DNA of 5,081 bases from Trebonia sp. (GTDB lineage Bacteria > Actinomycetota > Actinomycetes > Streptosporangiales > Streptosporangiaceae). Positions 1 through 5,081 of this stretch are shown one piece after another. The notes beneath the pieces are model-generated. The model made no database searches, was not told where the DNA came from, and was given only the letters and a program-made list of their open reading frames with translations. The translations under genes and the position numbers were made by a program. Each line of letters opens with the position of its first letter. The stretch's first letter is position 1. The stretch is taken from NCBI GenBank assembly GCA_030038035.1, contig JASHPP010000094.1, positions 1-5,081 on the forward strand, read 5' to 3'.

Positions 1-1281
1 GCCGTGATCGCCGTCGGCGCGATGCTGCTCGCGGTCCTGTTCGGCCAGCTGACCCGGCGGGTGCCGAACTCCGACGGCGGGCTGTTCGCCTACGCCAGGC
101 ACGAGTTCGGTGACTTCGCCGGCTACCTGACCGGCTGGTGCTACTGGGTCCAGGCCTGGGCGGGCAACGCCGCCATCGTGGCGTCCTGGGTGTTCTACGT
201 GGATGCCCTGTTCGGGATCAGCCGCCCGTCGTCGATGACGAACTGGGGCATCGCGCTGCTCGGGCTGTGGGTCCCCGCCGCCGTGAACCTGGCCGGAGTG
301 CGGCAGATGGCCTGGTTCCAGAACCTGACCGTGGTGCTGAAGTTCCTGCCGCTGCTGTTCGTCGGCGTGGTCGGCTGGTTCTTCGTGTCCGCGGGGCGCT
401 TCGGCGCGTTCAACGCCTCGGGCGGCAGCCTGTACAGCGCGATCGGGATCGCGGCCGGGGTGGCGCTGTTCTCGTTCATCGGCGTCGAGGTCGCGGCGAT
501 CACCGCCAAGCGGGTCCGCGACCCGCGCGAGAACGTCGGCCGGGCCTCGGTGTACGGCACCGCCGCCAGCGCGGTCCTGTACCTGCTCGCCTCCGCCGCG
601 GTGATGGGCCTGGTCGCGCACAAGACGCTGGTGGTCACGGGCGCGCCGTTCGTCCCGGCCTTCGAGACGATCTTCGGCCACAGCGCATGGGCCGGCAAGC
701 TGGTCGCGGCCGTCGCGGTCGTGTCCGGCATCGGCGCGCTGAACGGCTGGACGCTGGTCACCGCCGAGGTGTCCCGCGCGGCCGCCGACAACAACCTGTT
801 CCCGCGCCCGTTCGCGTGGACCGATCGCAAGGACTCGGCCTGGTTCGGGATCGTGCTCGCCGCCGTGCTGCCCTCGCTGCTGATGCTGTGGAGTTACACC
901 ACCAAGTCCGGGCTGACGGTGTTCACGTACCTGGTCGACCTGACCGTGGTCACGGTCGCGATCCCGTACTTCATGTCGGCCCTGGCGCAGCTGGCCTACC
1001 TGGTGTCCCGCCGCCGCCGTGTGCAGGGCTGGCTGCTGGGGCGTGACCTGACGATCAGCGGCGCCGGAGTGCTGTTCTCGCTGTGGGTGACGTTCGCGGC
1101 CGGCTGGTCGGCCGTCTATCAGGCCCTGCTTGCGGTGATGGTCGGGCTGATCATCTACCCGTTCCTGAAGGCCCGCAGGGAGCGCCTCGGCCAGGCGGCC
1201 GAGCCGGCGGACATCCCGCCTGCCGGGCCGCCGGACAGCCCGCCCGCCGACGTGCCCAGCCAGCGGCCGGCTGCCGCGTGA
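1..1281 (+). CDS. APC-superfamily amino acid permease, AdiC/ArcD-like, 5' truncated by window edge
   Basis: Integral membrane transporter, most likely a basic amino acid antiporter that exchanges external arginine for an intracellular product. The frame is open from base 1. The GTG at 4 is probably an internal valine, because the protein begins within TM2 and lacks TM1 with its Gly-rich substrate-binding motif (about 50 residues missing compared with E. coli AdiC). Numbering from that GTG, hydrophobic segments fall near 1-15, 36-71, 80-99, 107-128, 147-168, 183-204, 229-253, 281-298, 306-335 and 349-388. AdiC-like landmarks are [16 protein letters not shown] (21-36), FSFIGVE (156-162) followed by a cytoplasmic [13 protein letters not shown], and NGWT (247-250) followed by [13 protein letters not shown] (259-271). 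The C-terminal tail (390-425) is Pro/Ala-rich and probably cytosolic and disordered. It lies 22 nt upstream of arginine deiminase on the same strand, which supports arginine transport. Exchange for citrulline, ornithine or agmatine cannot be told apart here. Confidence 0.88.
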   Translation, partial: AVIAVGAMLLAVLFGQLTRRVPNSDGGLFAYARHEFGDFAGYLTGWCYWVQAWAGNAAIVASWVFYVDALFGISRPSSMTNWGIALLGLWVPAAVNLAGVRQMAWFQNLTVVLKFLPLLFVGVVGWFFVSAGRFGAFNASGGSLYSAIGIAAGVALFSFIGVEVAAITAKRVRDPRENVGRASVYGTAASAVLYLLASAAVMGLVAHKTLVVTGAPFVPAFETIFGHSAWAGKLVAAVAVVSGIGALNGWTLVTAEVSRAAADNNLFPRPFAWTDRKDSAWFGIVLAAVLPSLLMLWSYTTKSGLTVFTYLVDLTVVTVAIPYFMSALAQLAYLVSRRRRVQGWLLGRDLTISGAGVLFSLWVTFAAGWSAVYQALLAVMVGLIIYPFLKARRERLGQAAEPADIPPAGPPDSPPADVPSQRPAAA

Positions 1282-1287
1282 CGAGGT

Positions 1288-1295
1288 GGAGGAGG
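1288..1295 (+). promoter_or_regulatory. Ribosome binding site of arcA
   Basis: GGAGGAGG lies 8 nt before the ATG at 1304, a near-perfect Shine-Dalgarno at ideal spacing. It decides the arcA start in favour of ATG 1304 over the in-frame GTG at 1286, which has no comparable site and would place the Shine-Dalgarno inside the coding region. Confidence 0.85.
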
Positions 1296-1303
1296 CGGTA
1301 ACG

Positions 1304-2527
1304 ATGAGCTTCAACGTGCGATCGGAGGTCGGCCAGCTCCGCCAGGCCATCGTCCACCGGCCCGGCCTGGAACTGTCCAGGCTGACCCCGCAGAACATCG
1401 GCGGGCTGCTGTTCGACGACGTGATGTGGGCCAGCAGGGCCAAGGAAGAGCACGACGTGTTCGCCGAGACGCTGCGCGAGAACGGCGTCCGCGTGCACTA
1501 TTTCGGGCAGCTGCTCGCCGAGACACTGCAGCTGCCCGAGGGCAGGCAGTACGTGCTCGACCGGGTGCTCACCGCGGAGATGGTGGGCCCCGGGCTGGTG
1601 CAGCCGCTGCGGCAGCTTGCCGATGACCTGGACGGCCCGCAGCTGGCCGAGTACCTCGTGGGCGGGATCCTCAAGGCCGACCTGCAGCCCATGCGGGCGC
1701 ACAGCCTGCGGTGGGACATCCTGCGGGCCGATGACTTCCTGCTCCCGCCGCTGCCCAACCACCTGTTCCCGCGGGACAACTCGTGCTGGATTTACGGCGG
1801 GGTCTCGGTCAACCCGATGGCCAAGCCGGCCCGCCAGCGGGAGACGCTGCACATCCGGGCGATCTACCGCTACCACCCGCTGTTCGCGGGGACCACGTTC
1901 GTCACCTACTACGGCGACGACGACGCCAGCCATCTGCCCGCGACCGTCGAGGGCGGCGACGTGCACGTCGTCGGGAACGGCGCGGTGCTGATCGGCATGG
2001 GCGAACGGACCACCCCGATGGCGGTGGAAATCCTGTCCCGCGCCCTGTTCGACAGCGGGCAGGCCAGCACGGTGATCGCCGTCGAGCTGCCGCGGTCGCA
2101 CGCGATGATGCACCTGGACACGGTCATGACGATGATCGACCGCGGCACCTTCGTGCTCTATCCCTACATCGACCCGCAGCTGCGGTCCTGGACGCTCACC
2201 GCAGGCGGCGGCAACGGCGGCGGCCCGCGGGTCGTCCGCAACCACGATCTGTGGGGCACCCTGGCGCAGGCGCTGGGAGTGGACCAGATCACGGTGCTCA
2301 CCACCGACGAGGACATCAGGGCCGCCGAACGGGAGCAGTGGGACGACGGGAACAACTACCTGGCCGTCGCCCCCGGCGTGATCCTCGGCTACGAGCGCAA
2401 CGTCGCCACCAACACGATGCTGCGCAAGCACGGCATCGAGGTGATCAGCGTCCCCGGCGAGGAACTCGGCCGCGGGCGCGGCGGCCCCCGCTGCATGACC
2501 TGCCCGATCGAGCGCGACCCGGCGTGA
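1304..2527 (+). CDS. arcA: Arginine deiminase (EC 3.5.3.6)
   Basis: Cytoplasmic enzyme hydrolysing L-arginine to L-citrulline and ammonia, the first step of the arginine deiminase pathway. The 407-aa product matches the usual family length (about 400-420). All the catalytic positions I know from the Pseudomonas aeruginosa enzyme are present: Asp158 in NHLFPRDNS (D166), Glu216 in EGGD (E224), His270 and Asp272 in HLDT (H278, D280), nucleophile Cys397 in CMTCP (C406), and Arg177, Arg235 and Arg392 (R185, R243, R401). The [10 protein letters not shown] block is at 342-351. The segment [17 protein letters not shown] (161-177) resembles the Pseudomonas subtype rather than the Firmicutes/Mycoplasma one. 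A Gly-rich stretch (301-307) replaces an ordinary loop. The ATG start is set by the strong Shine-Dalgarno. It is the second gene of an operon with the upstream permease. No arcB or arcC follows; the next gene is convergent coaA. Confidence 0.96.
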   Translation: MSFNVRSEVGQLRQAIVHRPGLELSRLTPQNIGGLLFDDVMWASRAKEEHDVFAETLRENGVRVHYFGQLLAETLQLPEGRQYVLDRVLTAEMVGPGLVQPLRQLADDLDGPQLAEYLVGGILKADLQPMRAHSLRWDILRADDFLLPPLPNHLFPRDNSCWIYGGVSVNPMAKPARQRETLHIRAIYRYHPLFAGTTFVTYYGDDDASHLPATVEGGDVHVVGNGAVLIGMGERTTPMAVEILSRALFDSGQASTVIAVELPRSHAMMHLDTVMTMIDRGTFVLYPYIDPQLRSWTLTAGGGNGGGPRVVRNHDLWGTLAQALGVDQITVLTTDEDIRAAEREQWDDGNNYLAVAPGVILGYERNVATNTMLRKHGIEVISVPGEELGRGRGGPRCMTCPIERDPA

Positions 2528-2592
2528 CGTCCGCGGCCAGCCGCAAGGCCCTCATGGTGGAGCTGTACGGGCGAAGCCTGCTGACAGACCGC
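2528..2592. other. Convergent intergenic gap between arcA and coaA
   Basis: 65 nt between two converging stop codons. Only weak pairing is visible: GCGG/CCGC at 2533-2536 and 2541-2544, and GGCC/GGCC at 2535-2538 and 2547-2550. Neither is followed by a T-run on either strand, so no intrinsic terminator can be called, although transcripts from both sides must end near here. No coding potential seen. Confidence 0.5.
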
Positions 2593-3525
2593 TCAGAACC
2601 GGCGCAGCCGGACGCGGGTCACCGAGTGGTCGGCCGCCTTGTGCAGGACGAGGGTGGCCCTGGCGCGGGTGGGCTGAATGTTCTCGATGAGGTTGACTTC
2701 GTTGACGGTCTTCCAGACCTGCGTGCCGAACGCGTCGACCTGCGCGGCGCTGGCCTGGGCAAGTGCCCGGAACGGTGACTGCGGGTCGGTGAAGGCGGTA
2801 TCGCGCAGCGCGCGCAGCCGGGCGAGGAACCACTGCTTGATGTGGTCGGTGCGCGCGTCGACGTAGACGGAGAAGTCGAAGAAGTCGGCGAGCGCGAGAG
2901 CGCCGGCCGGGGCTGGCTGCAGGACGTTGATCCCTTCCAGGATCAGCACGTCGGGCCGCCGCACCAGCTGCCGCCGCCCGGGCAGGATGTCGTAGGCCAC
3001 GTGCGAGTAGACCGGCGCGGTGACCTCGGAGGCGCCGGCTCGCACCTGCTGGACGAAGCGCAGCAGGGCCCGCCGGTCGTAGGACTCAGGGAAGCCCTTG
3101 CGGTTGGTCAGGCCGCGCTGTTCAAGCACCGCGTTGGGGTACAGGAAGTTGTCGGTCGTCACCAGCTCGGTGCGCGGGCGCTGCGGCCACTGCCTGACCA
3201 GTGCCTGCAGCACCCGGGCGGTGGTGGACTTGCCGACGGCGACGCTGCCCGCGACCGCGATGATGAACGGGGCCGGCCGGATCTGCTGTCCGAGGAACGC
3301 CCCTACCGTCTCGCGCAGCCCCGCGCTCGCCTCGTAATACAGGCGCAGCAGCCTGCTCAGCGGCAGGTAAATGTCCGCCACCTCGCTGAGCCGGATCGGG
3401 TCGGTGAGCCCGCGCAGCGCGTCCAGGTCCCCGGCGGTCAGTGACATCGGGGTACTGGCGCGCAAGCCGCGCCAGGCACCGCGATCCAGATCCAGGTAGG
3501 GGCCGTCCCCATTGCGACCGGTCAC
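2593..3525 (-). CDS. coaA: Type I pantothenate kinase (EC 2.7.1.33)
   Basis: Cytoplasmic P-loop kinase that phosphorylates pantothenate to 4'-phosphopantothenate with ATP, the committed and usually CoA-feedback-inhibited step of coenzyme A synthesis. The 310-aa length fits the prokaryotic type I family. The Walker A loop GSVAVGKST is at 93-101; Asp125 in TTDNF matches the catalytic Asp127 of E. coli; [10 protein letters not shown] is at 141-150; the pantothenate-site PVYSH is at 171-175 with Tyr178; LEGINVLQ is at 196-203; Asn275 and [12 protein letters not shown] (283-294) close the fold. The N-terminal [14 protein letters not shown] (9-22) aligns with E. coli and mycobacterial CoaA, which supports the GTG start at 3525 although its Shine-Dalgarno is weak. 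Oddities by recalled alignment: Phe233 where E. coli has Tyr240, Leu237 and Leu240 where it has Phe244 and Phe247, and Asn126 for a usual Gly. It lies 53 nt downstream of the same-strand oxidoreductase, so read-through is possible; no functional link is evident. Confidence 0.96.
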   Translation of the reverse strand: MTGRNGDGPYLDLDRGAWRGLRASTPMSLTAGDLDALRGLTDPIRLSEVADIYLPLSRLLRLYYEASAGLRETVGAFLGQQIRPAPFIIAVAGSVAVGKSTTARVLQALVRQWPQRPRTELVTTDNFLYPNAVLEQRGLTNRKGFPESYDRRALLRFVQQVRAGASEVTAPVYSHVAYDILPGRRQLVRRPDVLILEGINVLQPAPAGALALADFFDFSVYVDARTDHIKQWFLARLRALRDTAFTDPQSPFRALAQASAAQVDAFGTQVWKTVNEVNLIENIQPTRARATLVLHKAADHSVTRVRLRRF

Positions 3526-3578
3526 GCTGCCACCATAGGACCGGCCGGCACCCGCGGCCCGTCACCGCCAATCCTGCA
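3526..3578 (-). other. 53-nt spacer upstream of coaA
   Basis: Gap between the oxidoreductase stop codon and the coaA GTG start, read on the minus strand. It is GC-rich, with a CCGGCCGG palindrome at 3541-3548 that is common by chance in such DNA. I see no convincing -35/-10 pair. Close to coaA, ATG GTG GCA GCG TGA (3536 down to 3522) forms a four-codon mini-ORF whose stop overlaps the coaA GTG in another frame. coaA may have its own promoter here or be read from the upstream gene. Confidence 0.4.
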
Positions 3579-4424
3579 TCACTGTGGCGCGGGAAGCGCC
3601 AGGATCTGGGCCAGCCGGCGAAAGCCCGCGTCGAGGTCGGTGCCGGGCCCGGCGATCAGCTGGACGGCGACGTGATCGGCGCCGGCGGCGTGATGTTCTT
3701 GCAGGCGCTGCCTGATCTGCTCGTCGCCGCCCGAGACGACGAGCGCGTCGATCAGCCGGTCGCTGCCCGCGCCGGCCACGTCCTGCTCGGTGAAGCCGAG
3801 CCGGCGCAGGTTCGTCGTGTAGTTGGACAAGCGCAGGTAGGGCTGCACTGACAGGCGGCCGATAGCCCGTGCGCTGGCCGGGTCAGCGTCCAGGACCACC
3901 CGCTGCTCGGGCGCGAGGAGCTTGCCCGCGCCGAGAATCTCGCGGGCCTGGCGTGAGTGCCCGGGCGTGACCAGGTAGGGGTGCGCGCCGGCCGTGCGCG
4001 TCGCGGCCAGCCGCAGCACCCTCGGCCCAAGCGCCGCCAGGACCCGCCGCTCGGCCGGCACCCCCTCGGCGTCGAGCACGTCCAGGTAGTCGGCGAGCGT
4101 CTGGTAGGGCGAGTGGTAGGTGGCGGTGGCCTCGGGATGGCCGACCCCGATGCCGAGCAGGAACCGTCCGGGGTGGGCGGCCTCGATCCGGTGGTAGGAA
4201 CGCGCGACCTGGACGGCGTCGGCCCGCCAGACGTTGACGATGCCGGTCGCCACCGTGATCGTGCTGGTCGCGTCCAGGATCGCCGCGACGTGCGACAACT
4301 CCGCGGGCGGCGATCCGCCCTCCCACACCGTCCCGTACCCGAGCGACTCAAGGACGCGGGCCCGCTCGGTCGTCAGCACGACCGCGCGCCCGAAGACGCC
4401 GTAACGCCCCAGCTGCATGATCAT
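3579..4424 (-). CDS. LLM-class F420-dependent oxidoreductase, TIGR03620-like (MSMEG_4141 type)
   Basis: Probable cytoplasmic TIM-barrel oxidoreductase of the bacterial luciferase-like superfamily, using reduced coenzyme F420 for hydride transfer; substrate unknown. The 281-aa product shows an N-terminal LGRYGVFGRAVVL (5-17), LGYGTVWEGGSP (28-39), TVATGIVNVW (57-66), the barrel-strand motif GRFLLGIGVGHPE (86-98), VLAALGPRVLRLAATRTAGA (128-147) leading to HPYLVTPGH (148-156), and YLRLSNYTTNLRRLGF (196-211). The AHPYLVTP and NY-N-RRLGF motifs are what I recall for the TIGR03620 subgroup. No signal peptide or membrane segment. ATGs at 4424 and 4418 are both possible: GGAAG lies 9 nt before the first and GAAGG 9 nt before the second, so the true length is 281 or 279 residues. 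It is divergent from another LLM gene across 73 nt and precedes coaA on the same strand. An FMN-dependent family member is a less likely alternative. Confidence 0.88.
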   Translation of the reverse strand: MIMQLGRYGVFGRAVVLTTERARVLESLGYGTVWEGGSPPAELSHVAAILDATSTITVATGIVNVWRADAVQVARSYHRIEAAHPGRFLLGIGVGHPEATATYHSPYQTLADYLDVLDAEGVPAERRVLAALGPRVLRLAATRTAGAHPYLVTPGHSRQAREILGAGKLLAPEQRVVLDADPASARAIGRLSVQPYLRLSNYTTNLRRLGFTEQDVAGAGSDRLIDALVVSGGDEQIRQRLQEHHAAGADHVAVQLIAGPGTDLDAGFRRLAQILALPAPQ

Positions 4425-4456
4425 CCGCCTTCGCTTCCGCTTGCACCATGTATTAG

Positions 4457-4477
4457 CCTACAAATCCAGTAGGGATT
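4457..4477. repeat. Overlapping inverted repeats, possible operator
   Basis: CCTAC (4457-4461) pairs with GTAGG (4469-4473), and AATCC (4463-4467) pairs with GGATT (4473-4477). Both dyads have perfect 5-bp arms and do not extend further. They sit in the centre of the only AT-rich gap of the window. A binding site for a dimeric regulator (for example TetR or MarR type) is inference; chance occurrence is possible with arms this short. Confidence 0.35.
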
Positions 4478-4482
4478 ATCTT

Positions 4483-4490
4483 AAAGGCGG
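4483..4490 (+). promoter_or_regulatory. Ribosome binding site of the right-hand oxidoreductase
   Basis: AAAGGCGG ends 7 nt before the ATG at 4498. It is a moderate Shine-Dalgarno that supports this start for a gene that has no stop codon inside the window. Confidence 0.55.
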
Positions 4491-4497
4491 TCGTGTC

Positions 4498-5081
4498 ATG
4501 AGTTTCGGGATCTCGCTGTCGACGTCGGCGCCGGCCTCGGCGCTGGGCGGCGCGGACGCGCTGAGCTTCGCGATCGAGCGCGCCCGCGAGGCCGAGGCGG
4601 CCGGGGTGGACGACATCTGGCTCAACCAGGGGATCGACCTGGACGGTATCACGGTGGCCGCCCTGGTGGCGCGTGAGGTCCCGCGGGTCATCATCGGGAT
4701 CGCCGCCGTGCCGATGTACCCCCGCCACCCGGTCACGCTCGCCAGCCAGGCCAAGGCGGCGCAGCTCGCCGCCGGCGGGCGGTTCGCGCTCGGCATCGGG
4801 CTCGGCCACAAGGCGCAGGTGGAAGGCGTGTTCGGCGTGCCGTACGACCGGCCCATCCGGCACCTGCGCGACTACCTGCGGATAGTGCGCTCGCTGCTCG
4901 ACACGGGGACCGCCGAGGTCCGGGGCGCGACGGTCACCGCGGACTTGTCGAACGTGCCGCCGGCGGCCCTGCGCGGCGGCGTGACGCCGCGGGTCCCGCT
5001 GCTGGTGGCCGCCATGGGACCGCAGGCCCTGCGGGCGGCCGGCGAACTCGCCGACGGCACGCTGCCCTACCTCGCCGGACC
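4498..5081 (+). CDS. LLM-class F420-dependent oxidoreductase, TIGR03564-like (MSMEG_4879 type), 3' truncated by window edge
   Basis: N-terminal 194 codons of a second luciferase-like oxidoreductase, probably using F420; substrate unknown and the cytoplasm is expected. The frame stays open from ATG 4498 to the right edge; family members I recall are about 260-300 aa, so roughly a quarter to a third is missing. Visible motifs: MSFGISL at the start (first barrel strand), AREAEAAGVDDIWLNQ (29-44), VPMYPRHPVTLASQA (71-85), GGRFALGIGLGH (93-104), VFGVPYDRPIRHLRDYL (111-127) and AAMGPQALRAAGELADG (171-187). MYPRHP, YDRP-RH-R-YL and MGP-LR-AGELADGT are the pattern I associate with the TIGR03564 subgroup. 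The Shine-Dalgarno AAAGGCGG supports the start. It is divergent from the minus-strand LLM gene and clearly different from it in sequence, so this is not a recent tandem duplication. Both may answer to the shared intergenic region. Confidence 0.88.
   Translation, partial: MSFGISLSTSAPASALGGADALSFAIERAREAEAAGVDDIWLNQGIDLDGITVAALVAREVPRVIIGIAAVPMYPRHPVTLASQAKAAQLAAGGRFALGIGLGHKAQVEGVFGVPYDRPIRHLRDYLRIVRSLLDTGTAEVRGATVTADLSNVPPAALRGGVTPRVPLLVAAMGPQALRAAGELADGTLPYLAG

Larger units (their letters stand above)
4425..4497. promoter_or_regulatory. Divergent promoter/operator region between two F420 oxidoreductase genes
   Basis: This 73-nt gap is markedly more AT-rich than the rest of the window, as expected for back-to-back promoters. 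On the minus strand, TTAAGA (4484-4479) and TAGGCT (4460-4455) with an 18-nt spacer make a plausible -35/-10 pair (4/6 and 3/6 matches to consensus) about 30 nt before the start at 4424. I find no equally good pair on the plus strand. Two overlapping inverted repeats lie in the middle: CCTAC-N7-GTAGG (4457-4473) and AATCC-N5-GGATT (4463-4477). They fall in the -10 and spacer of the proposed minus-strand promoter, where a repressor could act. All assignments are by eye. Confidence 0.45.

Noticed and set aside
195..830. 211-codon open frame on the minus strand antisense to the permease
   Set aside because: Low-complexity Thr/Ala/Ser/Pro composition with no motif, opposite a well-recognised transporter; a shadow frame.
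1286..1303. Upstream GTG start for arcA adding six residues
   Set aside because: The Shine-Dalgarno at 1288-1295 lies inside this extension and points to ATG 1304; [10 protein letters not shown] also fits the family N-terminus.
1151..2431. 426-codon open frame on the minus strand antisense to arcA
   Set aside because: It covers an arginine deiminase with every catalytic motif intact. Its translation is rich in His, Val, Gln and Arg without a recognisable domain, typical of an antisense shadow in GC-rich DNA.
2599..2611. CCGGC-GCA-GCCGG hairpin as a terminator of coaA
   Set aside because: It lies inside the final coaA codons, has only a 5-bp stem with a 3-nt loop, and no T-run follows on the minus strand.
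1783..2778. 331-codon plus-strand frame spanning the end of arcA and the end of coaA
   Set aside because: Arg/Gly/Ala-rich shadow that overlaps two well-identified genes and has no family features.
2842..3444. 200-codon plus-strand frame antisense to coaA
   Set aside because: Shadow of the pantothenate kinase; its composition follows the reverse complement of the kinase codons.
3541..3548. CCGGCCGG palindrome upstream of coaA
   Set aside because: An 8-bp self-complementary GC string is expected by chance in such DNA and has no partner site or promoter context.
3585..3601. TGGCGC-GGGAA-GCGCCA hairpin at the end of the minus-strand oxidoreductase
   Set aside because: A perfect 6-bp stem but mostly within the coding end and without a T-run; such stems are frequent by chance at this GC content, so it was not called a terminator.

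Overview
The window is a compact, protein-coding stretch of very GC-rich DNA (roughly 70% by eye, strong G/C bias at third codon positions, no in-frame TTA leucine codons noticed). With two F420-dependent luciferase-like oxidoreductases and a type I pantothenate kinase close to my recollection of the mycobacterial form, it most likely comes from the chromosome of an actinomycete (Actinomycetota). I cannot name a genus. I see no tRNA, rRNA, insertion sequence, CRISPR array, phage gene or toxin module.

Layout, left to right. (1) Positions 1-1281, plus strand: the 3' part of an AdiC/ArcD-like APC-superfamily amino acid permease, cut by the left edge. (2) Positions 1304-2527, plus strand: a complete arginine deiminase (arcA) 22 nt downstream, with a near-perfect Shine-Dalgarno and surely the same transcript. 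(3) Positions 2528-2592: a short convergent gap. (4) Positions 2593-3525, minus strand: type I pantothenate kinase (coaA), which starts coenzyme A synthesis. (5) Positions 3579-4424, minus strand: an F420-dependent luciferase-like monooxygenase (LLM) family oxidoreductase resembling TIGR03620 (MSMEG_4141 type), transcribed towards coaA across a 53-nt gap. (6) Positions 4425-4497: a divergent, comparatively AT-rich intergenic region with operator-like dyads. (7) Positions 4498 to the right edge, plus strand: the N-terminal 194 codons of a second, different F420-dependent LLM oxidoreductase resembling TIGR03564 (MSMEG_4879 type).

How the genes work together. The permease probably brings in arginine in exchange for a product, and the deiminase hydrolyses arginine to citrulline and ammonia. 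The other arginine deiminase pathway genes (ornithine carbamoyltransferase, carbamate kinase) do not follow arcA, so the local unit supports arginine-to-citrulline conversion and ammonia release rather than a complete ATP-yielding pathway, unless the rest lies upstream or elsewhere. coaA looks like a housekeeping gene that happens to lie here. The two oxidoreductases share one control region and may be co-regulated; their substrates cannot be read from sequence.

I did not find a clearly new system. The points most worth checking are the minimal permease-arcA unit, the dyads between the two F420 enzymes, and several substitutions in the predicted pantothenate pocket of CoaA.
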